Source: Actinacidiphila acididurans (GTDB lineage: Bacteria; Actinomycetota; Actinomycetes; Streptomycetales; Streptomycetaceae). Taken from it: 64,000 nucleotides of DNA. The first letter of the stretch is position 1. Each line of letters starts with the position of its first letter. The stretch lies in NCBI RefSeq assembly GCF_016918855.1, contig NZ_JADKYB010000001.1, positions 558,001 to 622,000 on the forward strand, in the 5' to 3' direction. The position numbers were made by a program, and so were the translations under genes. The notes below the pieces were generated by a model that had not been told where the DNA came from, ran no database searches, and saw only the letters and a program-made list of their open reading frames with translations. Shown here in pieces: positions 1 through 8,394 of this stretch.

Positions 1-95
1 GCGACCTTCAGGTCCGAGGCCATGGCGGTGACCTCGACCTGGCCCTGGTGGCGCGCGAGAGCGAGGATGCGGTGCTGGCGTTCCTGGGCCCGCAT
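1..95 (-). CDS. DeoR-family transcriptional regulator, N-terminal fragment
   Basis: Reading the minus strand from the ATG at 95 gives MRAQERQHRILALARHQGQV and then EVTAMASDLKVA before the window ends. This is the typical opening of a DeoR-type winged helix, with the xxRxxxIlxlxxxxGxvxVxxLAxxLxVS pattern, so it should be a sugar or metabolite repressor. A GTG at 101 in the same frame (GTG-ACC-ATG) is an alternative start. Only about 31 codons are visible; the effector domain lies outside the window. The family call rests on the N-terminal pattern alone. Confidence 0.7.
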   Translation of the reverse strand, partial: MRAQERQHRILALARHQGQVEVTAMASDLKV

Positions 96-675
96 GGTCA
101 CCCCACCTCGCTTCGTCGCAGCTTCGTTGCCGGTCCGGGCAGAAAGTGCCCGGTGGTGCCCGTGGAAGAGTTATACCAATCCCCTCCGGCCCGACCAGGG
201 CCCGTAACGGACAACAAACGGCCCGGTTGGGCCCGGATCGGAATCCCGTCGTCGCAGGCGGATACGGGTCTTGGGAGCGGAACATGGAAATCCGCACCCG
301 GCGGCTCCCGATTCGTGCCCGATCCGGGCTCTGCCCGGTGCGGGACACCGGACACCGGCCCCGCGTGTCACGGGCGCCACTGCTGACTCCCGCTTACTGA
401 TACCCGCCGGGCATCACAGGCGCGGGAAAGGGTCTTGGACGCCACCCCGGCTCCGCCCGCACTCTGGAAACACGCGGGTCGGGAGCCCTCCCGGTACCGG
501 GACGGGCGGCCGCCGCACCGCGCGCGCCGCCCGCTCACCGGCCCCGTGACGACCGGTCCGCGACAACCGCTCCGGCAGCTCGGAGACCCGACTGTGCGGA
601 ATTGCGGCTTCCACTACCTCGACAACTCGACAACTTCCACAACTTCGACAACCTCGACACGAAGGGTGCGTCCTC
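96..675. other. Intergenic region between DeoR-like gene and epimerase gene
   Basis: These 580 bases separate divergent genes and must hold both promoters. The stretch ttataccaat near 171-180 is an AT-rich island in otherwise GC-rich DNA and could be part of the DeoR-gene promoter. A 9-bp direct repeat occupies 619-662 (listed separately). Reading frames here are rich in Arg and Pro and have no recognisable domain, so I see no gene. Confidence 0.5.
619..662 (+). repeat. Tandem 9-bp repeat upstream of epimerase gene
   Basis: The unit tcgacaact recurs with a 9-bp period: tcgacaac, tcgacaact, tccacaact, tcgacaacc, tcgacacga. It ends 13 bases before the ATG at 676, so it lies in the 5' leader or promoter. 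It could be a regulator binding array or simple slippage; nothing in the sequence decides. Confidence 0.6.
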
Positions 676-1548
676 ATGCGTGTTTTCCTCACCGGCGGCT
701 CCGGCTACCTCGGCCGGGCGACCCTGCGGGCCCTGGTCCGCGACGGCATCGAGGTCGCCGCACTGGCCCGCGGCGACTCCTCGGCCCGGACGCTGCGCGA
801 CCTGGGTGCCACACCGGTCCAGGGCGGGCTGACCGACCTCGCGGTCCTGCGCGACGCCGCCGCGCGGGCCGACGGGGCGATCCACCTGGCCTCCCACGCC
901 GGGCCCGACACCGCCGCGATCGACCTGGCCGCCGCGCAGGCGATGCAGGACGGGCTCGGCGACCGTGGCACGTACGTGCACACCGGCGGCGTGTGGGTGT
1001 ACGGCAACACCGACGGGGTGGTCGACGAGACCTCCCCGCAGCGGCCGCCGCGGCTGACCGCCTGGCGGCTGGAGAACGAGAAGCGGGTGCTGGCCGCGGC
1101 GGCCGACGGCGGACGGCCCGTCCTGGTCATGCCCGGTCTGGTCTACGGCCACGGCGGCGGCCTCGCGGACGCCTTCCTCACCGAACCGGCCCGCACCACC
1201 GGAGCGGTCCCGGTCATCGGCGACGGCGCCAACCACTGGGCGCTGGTGCACGTCGACGACATCGCCGAGCTGTACGTGCGGGCGCTGCGGGCCGCGCCCG
1301 GCTCCGTCTACGCCGGCGTCAGCGACCAGAACCTTCCGCTCGTGGACATCGCCCGCGCCCTGGCGGAGTCCATCGGCCTGCCCGGCAGCGTCGAACCGAT
1401 CGACTACGCCGAGGCCGAACGCCGCATGGGTCCGATCGCCGAGGCCTTCGCCCTGGACCAGCAGCTCACCGGCGCCAAGGCCCGCCGCGAGCTGGGCTGG
1501 ACCCCGACCCGGCTGGACGCGCTGGCGGAGCTGGCGACGGGCAAGTAG
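676..1548 (+). CDS. NAD(P)-dependent epimerase/dehydratase family (extended SDR)
   Basis: A 290-aa Rossmann-fold protein. The dinucleotide-binding motif GGSGYLG (residues 7-13) directly follows the first beta strand, as in extended SDRs such as NAD epimerases and flavin reductase-like sugar enzymes. The middle carries a GVWVYGN segment at the usual catalytic region and MPGLVYGHGGG, typical of the substrate side of the family. The substrate is not evident. The ATG at 676 is the only sensible start, because the protein begins right at the first strand; the ribosome site is weak (gaagg). It is monocistronic and converges on the LysR gene. Confidence 0.85.
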   Translation: MRVFLTGGSGYLGRATLRALVRDGIEVAALARGDSSARTLRDLGATPVQGGLTDLAVLRDAAARADGAIHLASHAGPDTAAIDLAAAQAMQDGLGDRGTYVHTGGVWVYGNTDGVVDETSPQRPPRLTAWRLENEKRVLAAAADGGRPVLVMPGLVYGHGGGLADAFLTEPARTTGAVPVIGDGANHWALVHVDDIAELYVRALRAAPGSVYAGVSDQNLPLVDIARALAESIGLPGSVEPIDYAEAERRMGPIAEAFALDQQLTGAKARRELGWTPTRLDALAELATGK

Positions 1549-1596
1549 GAGCTCTCGCCGGCCTACGGGGGCACCTCGCCCGGAAGGGGTCCGGGG

Positions 1597-1627
1597 CCGG
1601 CGGCGATGACGGGCGGCACGCCGCCGG
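1597..1627. terminator. Hairpin between convergent epimerase and LysR genes
   Basis: Perfect 9-bp arms ccggcggcg (1597-1605) and cgccgccgg (1619-1627) are separated by 13 bases. The hairpin lies between the stops of two convergent genes (1548 and 1628) and has no T-tract. A bidirectional terminator is the simplest reading. Confidence 0.5.
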
Positions 1628-2494
1628 TCAGGAGTGGCTCGCCTCCGCCAGGTCGCCGAACTCCTGGATCAGGGCCGAGTCCCGGGCCGCGTCCCAGGCC
1701 AGGCAGACCTGGTTGGGGGCGATGTCCTCGACCGGCAGGCGGCACACGTCCTCACGGGTGTAGTGGGTCGCGGCCGACAACGGCAGCACCACCACGCCCC
1801 GGAAGGCGGCGACGTACTCCAGCTTCTCCTCCACGCTCCGGGCCGGCGGCTCGGGGCGTGCGCCGGGACGCAGCGGCCGGCGGTGGGGGAGGTCCCGCCA
1901 TTCGGGCACCACGTCCGGATCCTGGAGGAGTACGTCGTCGGCCAGGTCGGCGACGCTGATAGCGGTCTTCCCGGCCAGCCGGTGACTGCGCGGGACCACC
2001 GCGACCCTGGGCTCGGTGAACAACGGCCGCAGCCGCAGCCCCCGGCGGTCCAGCGGCAGCCGGACGAAGCCGACGTCCGCCCGGCCGTCCAGCACCACCG
2101 CGGTCTGGTCCTCCGCCGAGACCCGCAGCACCTCGACCGCGAGCCCCGGGTGCCGGGCGAGCAGCGCCTGCACGGGCGCGGTGACGGTGATGCCCGGCAT
2201 GAAGGCGACGGTGAACGTCTCGGTACGGCCCGCCGCCTGCCGGACCCTGCGGGTCAGGCCCTCGGCCGCGGCCAGGACGCCCGGCGCGTCCTGGAGCAGC
2301 TGCCGCCCGGCCGCGGTGAGCTCGGTGGACCGCCGGTCGCGGTCGAACAGCCGGACCCGCAGCTCGTCCTCCAGCGCCCTGATCTGCCGGGACAGCACCG
2401 GCTGGGCGATGTGCAAGCGCGCGGCGGCCCGGCCGAAGTGCAACTCCTCGGCGACCGCGACGAAATAGCGCAGCTTCCTCAGGTCCACGTCCAC
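1628..2494 (-). CDS. LysR-family transcriptional regulator
   Basis: A 288-aa protein with the LysR winged helix at residues 1-65 (LRKLRYFVAVAEELHFGRAA, then LHIAQPVLSRQI) and a two-lobed effector domain from about residue 90. I place the start at the GTG at 2494: GGGAGGA lies about ten bases upstream and the protein then begins four residues before the canonical LRKLRYF. A second GTG at 2488 would shorten it by two residues. It lies 122 bases downstream of, and co-directional with, the MarR gene. Its target is unknown. LysR proteins usually control a divergent gene, but none is next to its start. Confidence 0.88.
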   Translation of the reverse strand: MDVDLRKLRYFVAVAEELHFGRAAARLHIAQPVLSRQIRALEDELRVRLFDRDRRSTELTAAGRQLLQDAPGVLAAAEGLTRRVRQAAGRTETFTVAFMPGITVTAPVQALLARHPGLAVEVLRVSAEDQTAVVLDGRADVGFVRLPLDRRGLRLRPLFTEPRVAVVPRSHRLAGKTAISVADLADDVLLQDPDVVPEWRDLPHRRPLRPGARPEPPARSVEEKLEYVAAFRGVVVLPLSAATHYTREDVCRLPVEDIAPNQVCLAWDAARDSALIQEFGDLAEASHS

Positions 2495-2616
2495 CGCTGT
2501 GCCGTCCTCCCGTTCGCCCGCGCGGGCACTCCCCGCGGCACTCCCCGCGGGCGCTTCCCGGCCGGGCGCCGGGTCCGTACGCCGTGGATCGCCGGATACG
2601 CCCGGTACGCCTGCCG

Positions 2617-3081
2617 TCAGACGGCGACCGGCCCGCGCGACTCCTCCACGGCCTTGACCAGGTGGGCGAGTTGCGGGTCCTGTGCCGCCTGGTCCAGCGC
2701 CTCGCGCAGCGCCCGGTTGTTGGTCGGTCGGGCCGCCTCCAGCAGCTCCAGCCCGGCCGGGCTCACGTCGGTGTAGATGCCGCGCCGGTCGGTCGGGCAC
2801 AGGTAGCGCGACAGCAGCCCGCGGTCCTCCAGCCGGGTGACCAGCCGGGTGGTCGCCGACTGGCTGAGTACCACCGCGTCGGCGACCTGCTTCATCTGGA
2901 GGTGACCGCCGTCGCCGTCGTGCTGGCGGCTGAGGACGTCCAGCAGGGAGTACTCGCGCACGCTCAGATCGTGTCCGGCCTGCAGCGCCCGCTCGAGGTG
3001 CGTCTCGATCCGCCCGTGCAGCAACGACAGCGCGACCCAGCTGTCGGCCAAGGCGGTCAGTGCCGGATCCGTGGCGGTCAT
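2617..3081 (-). CDS. MarR-family transcriptional regulator
   Basis: A 154-aa winged-helix repressor. The recognition region reads VVLSQSATTRLVTRLEDRGL and is followed by the family's Asp-Arg wing CPTDRRGIYTDVSPAG, so this is a confident MarR assignment. GGAGGGATCG stands directly before the ATG at 3081. The gene is divergent from the MFS gene at 3312, and the 230-bp gap holds a near-perfect palindrome (3159-3187). The pair looks like a classic repressor/exporter unit in which ligand binding by MarR relieves repression of the pump and of itself. Confidence 0.92.
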   Translation of the reverse strand: MTATDPALTALADSWVALSLLHGRIETHLERALQAGHDLSVREYSLLDVLSRQHDGDGGHLQMKQVADAVVLSQSATTRLVTRLEDRGLLSRYLCPTDRRGIYTDVSPAGLELLEAARPTNNRALREALDQAAQDPQLAHLVKAVEESRGPVAV

Positions 3082-3158
3082 CGATCCCTCCTCGGGCGGT
3101 CATGCGCGCGGGCGGCGGTGCCCGGGCGCAGCTCCACTGTAGCGCGTCGTGCGTTTAA

Positions 3159-3187
3159 CCCGCGTGTGCAATTATTGTGTGCGCGGG
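3159..3187. promoter_or_regulatory. Predicted MarR operator (palindrome)
   Basis: Outer arms cccgcg (3159-3164) and cgcggg (3182-3187) and inner arms caat (3169-3172) and attg (3174-3177) are symmetric about the T at 3173. The two tgtg blocks between them are direct rather than inverted. The AT-rich core in GC-rich DNA lies midway between the MarR and MFS starts. Size and position fit a MarR dimer site; the assignment is inferred. Confidence 0.6.
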
Positions 3188-3311
3188 CAAAGTGCTGGCG
3201 CGCTGCATGTGTCACCTGCGTCCCCCGTGTCCCCTGTATCTCCGGCCGATCCGCCCGTTCCGCCCGTCCGTTCGAACCGCCCGAACCCGATCGCAAGAAG
3301 GTGTCCCCCTC

Positions 3312-4550
3312 ATGCCCCTCGCCCTCCTGGCCCTCGCCGTCGGGGCCTTCGGTATCGGTACCACCGAATTCGTCGTCATGGGCCTGCTGCCCCGGATCGC
3401 CGGGGACTTCGGGGTGTCCGTACCCACCGCGGGCCTGCTGGTCACCGGGTACGCCCTCGGAGTCGTCGTCGGCGCCCCGCTGATGACCGTGCTCGGCACC
3501 AAAATCCCCCGTAAGCGGATGCTGATGCTGCTGATGGTCCTGTTCATCGCCGGCAACCTGATCTCCGCCGTCGCCCCGGTCTTCGGCGTCATGCTGCTCG
3601 GCCGGGTGGTCGCCTCGCTCGCCCACGGCGCGTTCTTCGGCATCGGCGCGGTGGTCGCCGCCGAGCTGGTGCCCGCGGACCGGAAGGCCGGCGCGATCGC
3701 CCTGATGTTCACCGGCCTGACCGTCGCCAATGTCGTCGGGGTGCCGCTGGGCACCTACGTCGGGCAGCATGCGGGCTGGCGCGTCACCTTCCTGCTGGTC
3801 GCCGGACTCGGGGTGCTGGGCCTGCTCGGCGTGGCCCGCCTGGTGCCCGAACTCCCCAGGCCGCAGGGGGTGCGGCTGCGGCACGAGGTGGCCGTCCTGC
3901 GCAACACCCAGGTGCTGCTCGCCATGGTGATGACCGTGCTCGGCTTCGGCGGGGTCTTCGCCGCGATCACCTACATCGCGCCCATGGTCACCGAGGTCAC
4001 CGGCTACGCCGACGCGTCCGTGACCTGGCTGCTGGTGATCTTCGGGCTCGGCATGGTGGCCGGCAACCTGGCGGGCGGGCGCTTCGCCGACCGTCGCCTG
4101 ATGCCGATGCTGTGCACGGCGCTCGGCGCGCTCGCCGCCGTCCTGGCGCTGTTCACGGTCACCGCGCACCACAAGGCCCTGACCGCGGTCACCGTCTTCG
4201 CGATCGGTGCTCTCGGCTTCGCCACCGTGCCGCCCCTGCAGAAGCGGGTCCTCGACCAGGCACACGGCGCCCCCACCCTGGCCTCCGCGGTCAACATCGG
4301 CGCCTTCAACCTCGGCAACGCCCTGTCCGCCTGGCTCGGCGGCCTGGTGATCTCGGCCGGCCTCGGCTGGACCTCGCCGGACTGGGTGGGCGCCGCGCTC
4401 GCCGCCTCCGCGCTGGGCGTCGCCCTGCTGTCCATGGCTCTGGAACGCCGTGCCGCGTCCGAGCCCGGTCTGCCCGGTCTGCCCGGTCTGCCCGGTCGTA
4501 CGGCGGCGCGGTCCTCGGCCGCGGAGGACCACGACGTGCTGACGCGATGA
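3312..4550 (+). CDS. MFS transporter, DHA1 type (drug/arabinose efflux-like)
   Basis: A 412-aa protein with about 12 hydrophobic segments. It opens LALAVGAFGIGTTEFVVMGL, the first-helix signature of the AraJ/CmlA-type drug:H+ antiporters. The loop between helices 2 and 3 carries GTKIPRKRML, the family's basic loop motif. The ATG at 3312 has AAGAAGG nine bases upstream; longer in-frame starts would add a non-hydrophobic tail and lack a ribosome site. The C-terminus has a short LPG tandem (GLPGLPGLPG). Being divergent from a MarR gene across a palindrome, it is probably a substrate-induced exporter. The substrate is unknown. Confidence 0.9.
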   Translation: MPLALLALAVGAFGIGTTEFVVMGLLPRIAGDFGVSVPTAGLLVTGYALGVVVGAPLMTVLGTKIPRKRMLMLLMVLFIAGNLISAVAPVFGVMLLGRVVASLAHGAFFGIGAVVAAELVPADRKAGAIALMFTGLTVANVVGVPLGTYVGQHAGWRVTFLLVAGLGVLGLLGVARLVPELPRPQGVRLRHEVAVLRNTQVLLAMVMTVLGFGGVFAAITYIAPMVTEVTGYADASVTWLLVIFGLGMVAGNLAGGRFADRRLMPMLCTALGALAAVLALFTVTAHHKALTAVTVFAIGALGFATVPPLQKRVLDQAHGAPTLASAVNIGAFNLGNALSAWLGGLVISAGLGWTSPDWVGAALAASALGVALLSMALERRAASEPGLPGLPGLPGRTAARSSAAEDHDVLTR

Positions 4551-4703
4551 CGGTCGGCCCTCGGCGCGGGCTGCCCCCCGCTCCGTACGCCCGCCGCGCC
4601 GGGCCCGGCAGGGGGCCCGGCGCGGCAGGGCGGAACGCGTCGTCCGGATCGGGACCGTGTCGTCCAGGTCAGGACGGTGTGGGTCGGGACGGTGCCGTCC
4701 GGG

Positions 4704-5114
4704 TCAGACCCGGCGGTCCTCGACGCCGTAGCCGAGGGCCTTCACCACCGCCTGGACATTGGGGTACCTCTCGTCGGGAGGAAGGGCCGCGACGCGTTCG
4801 ACCAGCGGGTCGGGTGCCTGGTGGCGGTGCAGGGAGCCGAGCAGGGACGAACGGCGGGCCGGGTAGATGTTGCGGTCCAGATGCCGGGCCAGCTCATTGC
4901 GTACCGTGACGCCCTCCGGGGTCATCCCGGAGGGGATCCCGGTGTCCGGGACGGTGCGTGCGGCCTGCGCGATCTCCCGGTCGGCGCCGGTGGGTTCCGG
5001 CTCGAACACCTCCTCGCCGGTCACGGCGCGAGTCGCCCGCAGCTCGTCGTGGATCTCCCGCTTCAGCTGGTCGTCGCGCGCGAAGCCCGTCTTGTTGGTT
5101 CCCTGGTCCGTCAT
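4704..5114 (-). CDS. DUF2795 domain-containing protein
   Basis: A 136-aa protein starting MTDQGTNKTGFARDD. GGGAGG is correctly spaced before the ATG at 5114. The first half is charged and helical (LKREIHDELRA). The C-terminal part, LVERVAALPPDERYPNVQAV, resembles the small DUF2795 fold, a helical module common in actinomycetes whose role is not known. It is divergent from the CYTH-CHAD gene. No signal peptide or membrane segment is present, so it is probably cytoplasmic. Confidence 0.75.
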   Translation of the reverse strand: MTDQGTNKTGFARDDQLKREIHDELRATRAVTGEEVFEPEPTGADREIAQAARTVPDTGIPSGMTPEGVTVRNELARHLDRNIYPARRSSLLGSLHRHQAPDPLVERVAALPPDERYPNVQAVVKALGYGVEDRRV

Positions 5115-5252
5115 GGGCAGATGCCTCCCGTACGGTGCTTGACGTGCCCTGCGGGTACCCATGCGGTTCGCCGGGAAACCGGGCAGCCGGCCGCGCCCCG
5201 TACCGCGGCGGCCGACCGCATGCCCGCCGCCCGACCGGGCACGCGAAACCGT

Positions 5253-6932
5253 ATGACCACCACGACCACCAAGAGCATCGGGAAGACCGGGAAGGCCGCC
5301 GGGAAGAGCGGCAAAGCCGGGAAGATCGGGAAGACCGAGCAGACCGAGCAGATCGAGAAGGAAACCACCTTCGAGGGCACCGGGACGCTCGACTCGGGCA
5401 TTCTGCGGCGGCTGCCGGCGGTGGACCGGGTGCGGGCCGAACCGGCCGAGGAACTGGACGCGGTCTACTACGACACGCCCGACCTGCGGCTGCTGGCCCA
5501 CGGCTGCACCTTGCGCCGGCGCACCGGCGGCCACGACGAGGGCTGGCACCTGAAGCTGCCCGGCGAGGGCGCCGACCGGACCGAGATCCAGGTCCCGCTC
5601 CCGGCGGGCCCGGCCGGCGACGTGCCCGGCGAACTGCTGCGGCGGGTGAAGGCGTACGCCCGCGGCGCACCGCTGACGCCCGTCGCCCACCTGCGGACCC
5701 ACCGCGGCCGGCACGCCCTGCTGGACGGGCGCGGCCGGCGCCTGGCCGAGGTCGCGGAGGACCGCGTCGCCGCCCAGATCCTGGGCGCCGAACGGCTGCA
5801 CCCCGGCCGCCGCGTCCCCGACGGCGCCGACCCGGCCGGCTCCGGCGGCACCAGCACCCGCCTGATCCACTGGTCCGAGGTCGAGATCGAGGCGGACCTG
5901 GGCGACGACGCCCTGCTGCGGTCCGCGGCCCGCGAACTGGCCGCCCACGGCTGGCGACCCTCGCCCACGCAGCACAAGCTGGGCCATGCCCTCGCGCCCG
6001 TGCTGCCCGCGGACTTCGCCCACCCGGCGTCCGGCCTACGGGAGCTGCGGCCCGGCACCGCGGGCCACGCCGTACTGACCCGGCTGCGCGAGCAACTCGG
6101 CATTCTGCTGGCCCTGGACGCGGCGGTACGCGCCGACGAACCCGACGCGGTGCACCGCATGCGTTCCACCAGCCGCCGGCTGCGCAATCTGCTGCGCAGC
6201 AACCGCCGGGTGCTGGATCGGACCAGGACCGACCCGCTGGCGGCCGAACTGCGCCGGCTGACCGCACTCCTCGCCGACTCCCGCGACCACGAGGTGCTGG
6301 CCGAGCGGCTGCACGCACAGGCCCGCGACCTGCGCGACCCGGCCGATCCCCAGCTGGCCGCGACCATCCGCGCCCAGGAACGCGTCCTGCACGACGAGGC
6401 CCAGCGCGCGGCCGTCGCCGCCCTGGACAGTCGCCGCTACGCCGCCCTCCTCAACGCTCTGGAGGACCTGTCCGCCGATCCGCCGCTGCGCCCCGACCGG
6501 GCCGGCGAACCGGCGATCCGCCACCTGCGCAAGGCCGCGACCCGCGACCGCGAACGCCTGGCCCGCCGCATGGCCGAGGCCGAGCGCGCCGAGCCCGGAC
6601 CCGCCCGCGACCAGGCCCTGCACGCCGCCCGCAAGGCGGCCCGCCGCGCCCGGCACACCGCGGAATCCGCCGTCCCCTTCGCCGGCACGCGCGCCGACCG
6701 CTTCCGCAAGCGCACCAAGGCGCTTCAGCAGCTCCTCGGCGAACATCAGGACGCGGTCATGGCCCGCGCCGCACTCCCCACCCTCGCGATCGGCGCCCGC
6801 GCCGCCGGCCACGACACCTTCGGCTACGGCCGCCTCCACGCCCTCCAGACCCATCAGGCCGCCGAGGCCCGTGCGGCGCTCCCGGGCACGTGGAAGGCGG
6901 CGAGTTCGCGAAAGCTGACGCGCTTCCGCTGA
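5253..6932 (+). CDS. CYTH and CHAD domain protein (polyphosphate-related)
   Basis: A 559-aa two-domain protein. The CYTH (triphosphate tunnel) part covers about residues 35-240 and contains DAVYYDTPDLRLLAHGCTLR and HLKLPG. The CHAD part covers about 255-550, with the conserved His in PDAVHRMRSTSRRLRNLL and a second copy of the pattern near RDQALHAARKAARRARH. CHAD domains bind polyphosphate and CYTH domains hydrolyse or bind triphosphates, so a role in polyphosphate handling is likely. The N-terminus is odd: about 25 residues of GK repeats (GKTGKAAGKSGKAGKIGKT) precede the CYTH fold. The start is uncertain because no clear ribosome site is seen; an ATG 33 bases upstream is also in frame. Confidence 0.85.
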   Translation: MTTTTTKSIGKTGKAAGKSGKAGKIGKTEQTEQIEKETTFEGTGTLDSGILRRLPAVDRVRAEPAEELDAVYYDTPDLRLLAHGCTLRRRTGGHDEGWHLKLPGEGADRTEIQVPLPAGPAGDVPGELLRRVKAYARGAPLTPVAHLRTHRGRHALLDGRGRRLAEVAEDRVAAQILGAERLHPGRRVPDGADPAGSGGTSTRLIHWSEVEIEADLGDDALLRSAARELAAHGWRPSPTQHKLGHALAPVLPADFAHPASGLRELRPGTAGHAVLTRLREQLGILLALDAAVRADEPDAVHRMRSTSRRLRNLLRSNRRVLDRTRTDPLAAELRRLTALLADSRDHEVLAERLHAQARDLRDPADPQLAATIRAQERVLHDEAQRAAVAALDSRRYAALLNALEDLSADPPLRPDRAGEPAIRHLRKAATRDRERLARRMAEAERAEPGPARDQALHAARKAARRARHTAESAVPFAGTRADRFRKRTKALQQLLGEHQDAVMARAALPTLAIGARAAGHDTFGYGRLHALQTHQAAEARAALPGTWKAASSRKLTRFR

Positions 6933-7027
6933 GCCTGGGGGGTGGGGCGCGGTCATTGATCCGCTCACCCTTTTCCCTGGCAGGCGTTATCGCCGTTGCG
7001 GTTCCGAGGCCGCCCCCGCGCCGCGCC

Positions 7028-7070
7028 GTTGTGGTTGGCCGCGCAGTTCCCCGCGCCCCTTCGGGGCGCG
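7028..7070. terminator. Streptomyces-type intergenic hairpin, likely terminator
   Basis: The segment gttgtggttggccgcgcag is followed by 8-bp arms cgcgcccc/ggggcgcg around a TTC loop (7052-7070). From memory, this arrangement recurs between genes in many Streptomyces genomes as a dispersed element. Here it lies between two convergent genes (stops at 6932 and 7126), so it probably ends both transcripts. Confidence 0.65.
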
Positions 7071-7125
7071 TCCGGCCGGGCGTTCGTCCATCACTTCGGC
7101 CACCCCTCGAGAGATCACTCCGACG

Positions 7126-7161
7126 TCACTGCAATCCGGCAACCTCGCCGAATTGCAGTGA
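7126..7161. repeat. Inverted repeat spanning MFS stop codon
   Basis: Perfect 10-bp arms tcactgcaat (7126-7135) and attgcagtga (7152-7161) flank 16 bases. The left arm contains the stop codon of the MFS gene and the right arm lies about ten codons inside it. This may act as a terminator hairpin or mark an old rearrangement end. Confidence 0.5.
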
Positions 7162-8394
7162 AGGAAGGTCGCGTTCGTGGCGCATGGGGCCGAGGGCGAG
7201 AACGGCCCAGCACGGGGCCAGCAGGCCGGTCATGATCCACATGGTGGGGCGTGCGCCGAGCCGGTCGCCGAGGACGCCGCCGATCAGGGCGCCCAGCGGG
7301 ATGGTGCTGTGGTTGCAGACCATCGTGGTGGCCACGACGCGGCCGAGCAGTCGCGGCGGGCAGTAGGTCTGGCGGAATCCGGCGAGCACGACGTTGCAGG
7401 CCGTGATGCCGATGCCGACCACGAAGGCGCCCGAGGCGAAGAAGAGCAGGCCGGGGCCGGGGGAGGTCAGCGGCATGAGCAGGGCGAAGGGGCCGGTCAG
7501 CAGCTGCGTCATCAGCATGCCGCGGCCGGTCCCGAAGCGGCGGCCGATGGCGCCGGCGACGCTTGCGCCGAGGATGCCGCCGATGCTGCCCGAGGTCAGG
7601 AGCAGGCCCACCGTCGCGGTGCTCGCGCCGGCTGTGCGCACGAGGAAGACGACCTGGACGGCCTGGTAGCCGAGCAGGGCGAAGTTGGCCAGCGCGCCGT
7701 AGGTGACGATCGGCCGCAGATACGGGTCGCGCAGGACGAATCGCATGCCTTCGCCGATCTGCCGGCCCAGTCCGGCCTGCCCCGCGCCGCGCTCGGGTGG
7801 TTCCTCCCGGGACGTGATGGTGGCCAGGCAGAGGGTGGATACGGCGAACATGCAGGTGTCGACCAGCAGGCCGGTGACGGCTCCGAACGCCTGGGAGACC
7901 GCACCGGCCAGGCCCGGGCCGGCCACGCTGGTGCCCGATTCGCTGGCGTTCAGGCGGGCGTTGCCCTCGAGGAGGTCGCCGTCGCCGAGGACCGTGGGCA
8001 GGTAGCTGTGCACCGCGGTCTGGAAGAAGACCGCGGCGACACCGCAGACGAGGACGACCGCCAGCAGCTGGGCGAAGGTGAGCACATCGCACCAGTAGGC
8101 GACCGGCACGCTCGGATACAGCACCGCCGAGACGACGTTGCAGGTGATCAGTACGGGACGGTGCCGCATCCGGTCCACCCAGGCACCCGCGGGCAAGCCG
8201 ACCAGGAGCCACGGCAGCCAGGTCGCCGCGGTCAGCACGCCGACCGCCGTGGCGCCGGTGCCCAGCGTGACCACCGCGATCAGCGGAACAGCCACGGAGG
8301 TCACGCTGTTGCCCAGCCCCCGCGCGGTCTCGCCCAGCCACAACCGCCGGAAGTCCGGCTGACCGCCTGCGGCGATCAGTCGCACCGGCCGCAC
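7126..8394 (-). CDS. MFS transporter with possibly replaced N-terminus
   Basis: About 422 aa with roughly 12 hydrophobic segments. It opens PDFRRLWLGETARGLGNSVT, typical of enterobactin-exporter or macrolide-efflux type MFS proteins. I chose the GTG at 8394 (VRPVRLIAAGG); the GTG at 8385 is equally possible and neither has a convincing ribosome site. The residues AARIPVRPVRLIA at the front do not belong to MFS proteins. They match the C-terminal part of DUF1062 proteins as I remember them, so the gene's 5' end appears to have been joined to a decayed neighbour. The last codons form one arm of a 10-bp inverted repeat. Substrate unknown. Confidence 0.75.
   Translation of the reverse strand: MRPVRLIAAGGQPDFRRLWLGETARGLGNSVTSVAVPLIAVVTLGTGATAVGVLTAATWLPWLLVGLPAGAWVDRMRHRPVLITCNVVSAVLYPSVPVAYWCDVLTFAQLLAVVLVCGVAAVFFQTAVHSYLPTVLGDGDLLEGNARLNASESGTSVAGPGLAGAVSQAFGAVTGLLVDTCMFAVSTLCLATITSREEPPERGAGQAGLGRQIGEGMRFVLRDPYLRPIVTYGALANFALLGYQAVQVVFLVRTAGASTATVGLLLTSGSIGGILGASVAGAIGRRFGTGRGMLMTQLLTGPFALLMPLTSPGPGLLFFASGAFVVGIGITACNVVLAGFRQTYCPPRLLGRVVATTMVCNHSTIPLGALIGGVLGDRLGARPTMWIMTGLLAPCWAVLALGPMRHERDLPSLQFGEVAGLQ

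Noticed and set aside
4480..4500. The ctgcccggt tandem at the end of the DHA1 transporter gene as a functional repeat element
   Set aside because: It only encodes a short LPG tandem in a variable C-terminal tail and has no sign of regulatory use.
3078..4532. A 484-residue minus-strand ORF opposite the DHA1 transporter
   Set aside because: It consists of Gly/Asp/Gln/His-rich repeats typical of the antisense of membrane-protein genes; it has no membrane segments or domains.
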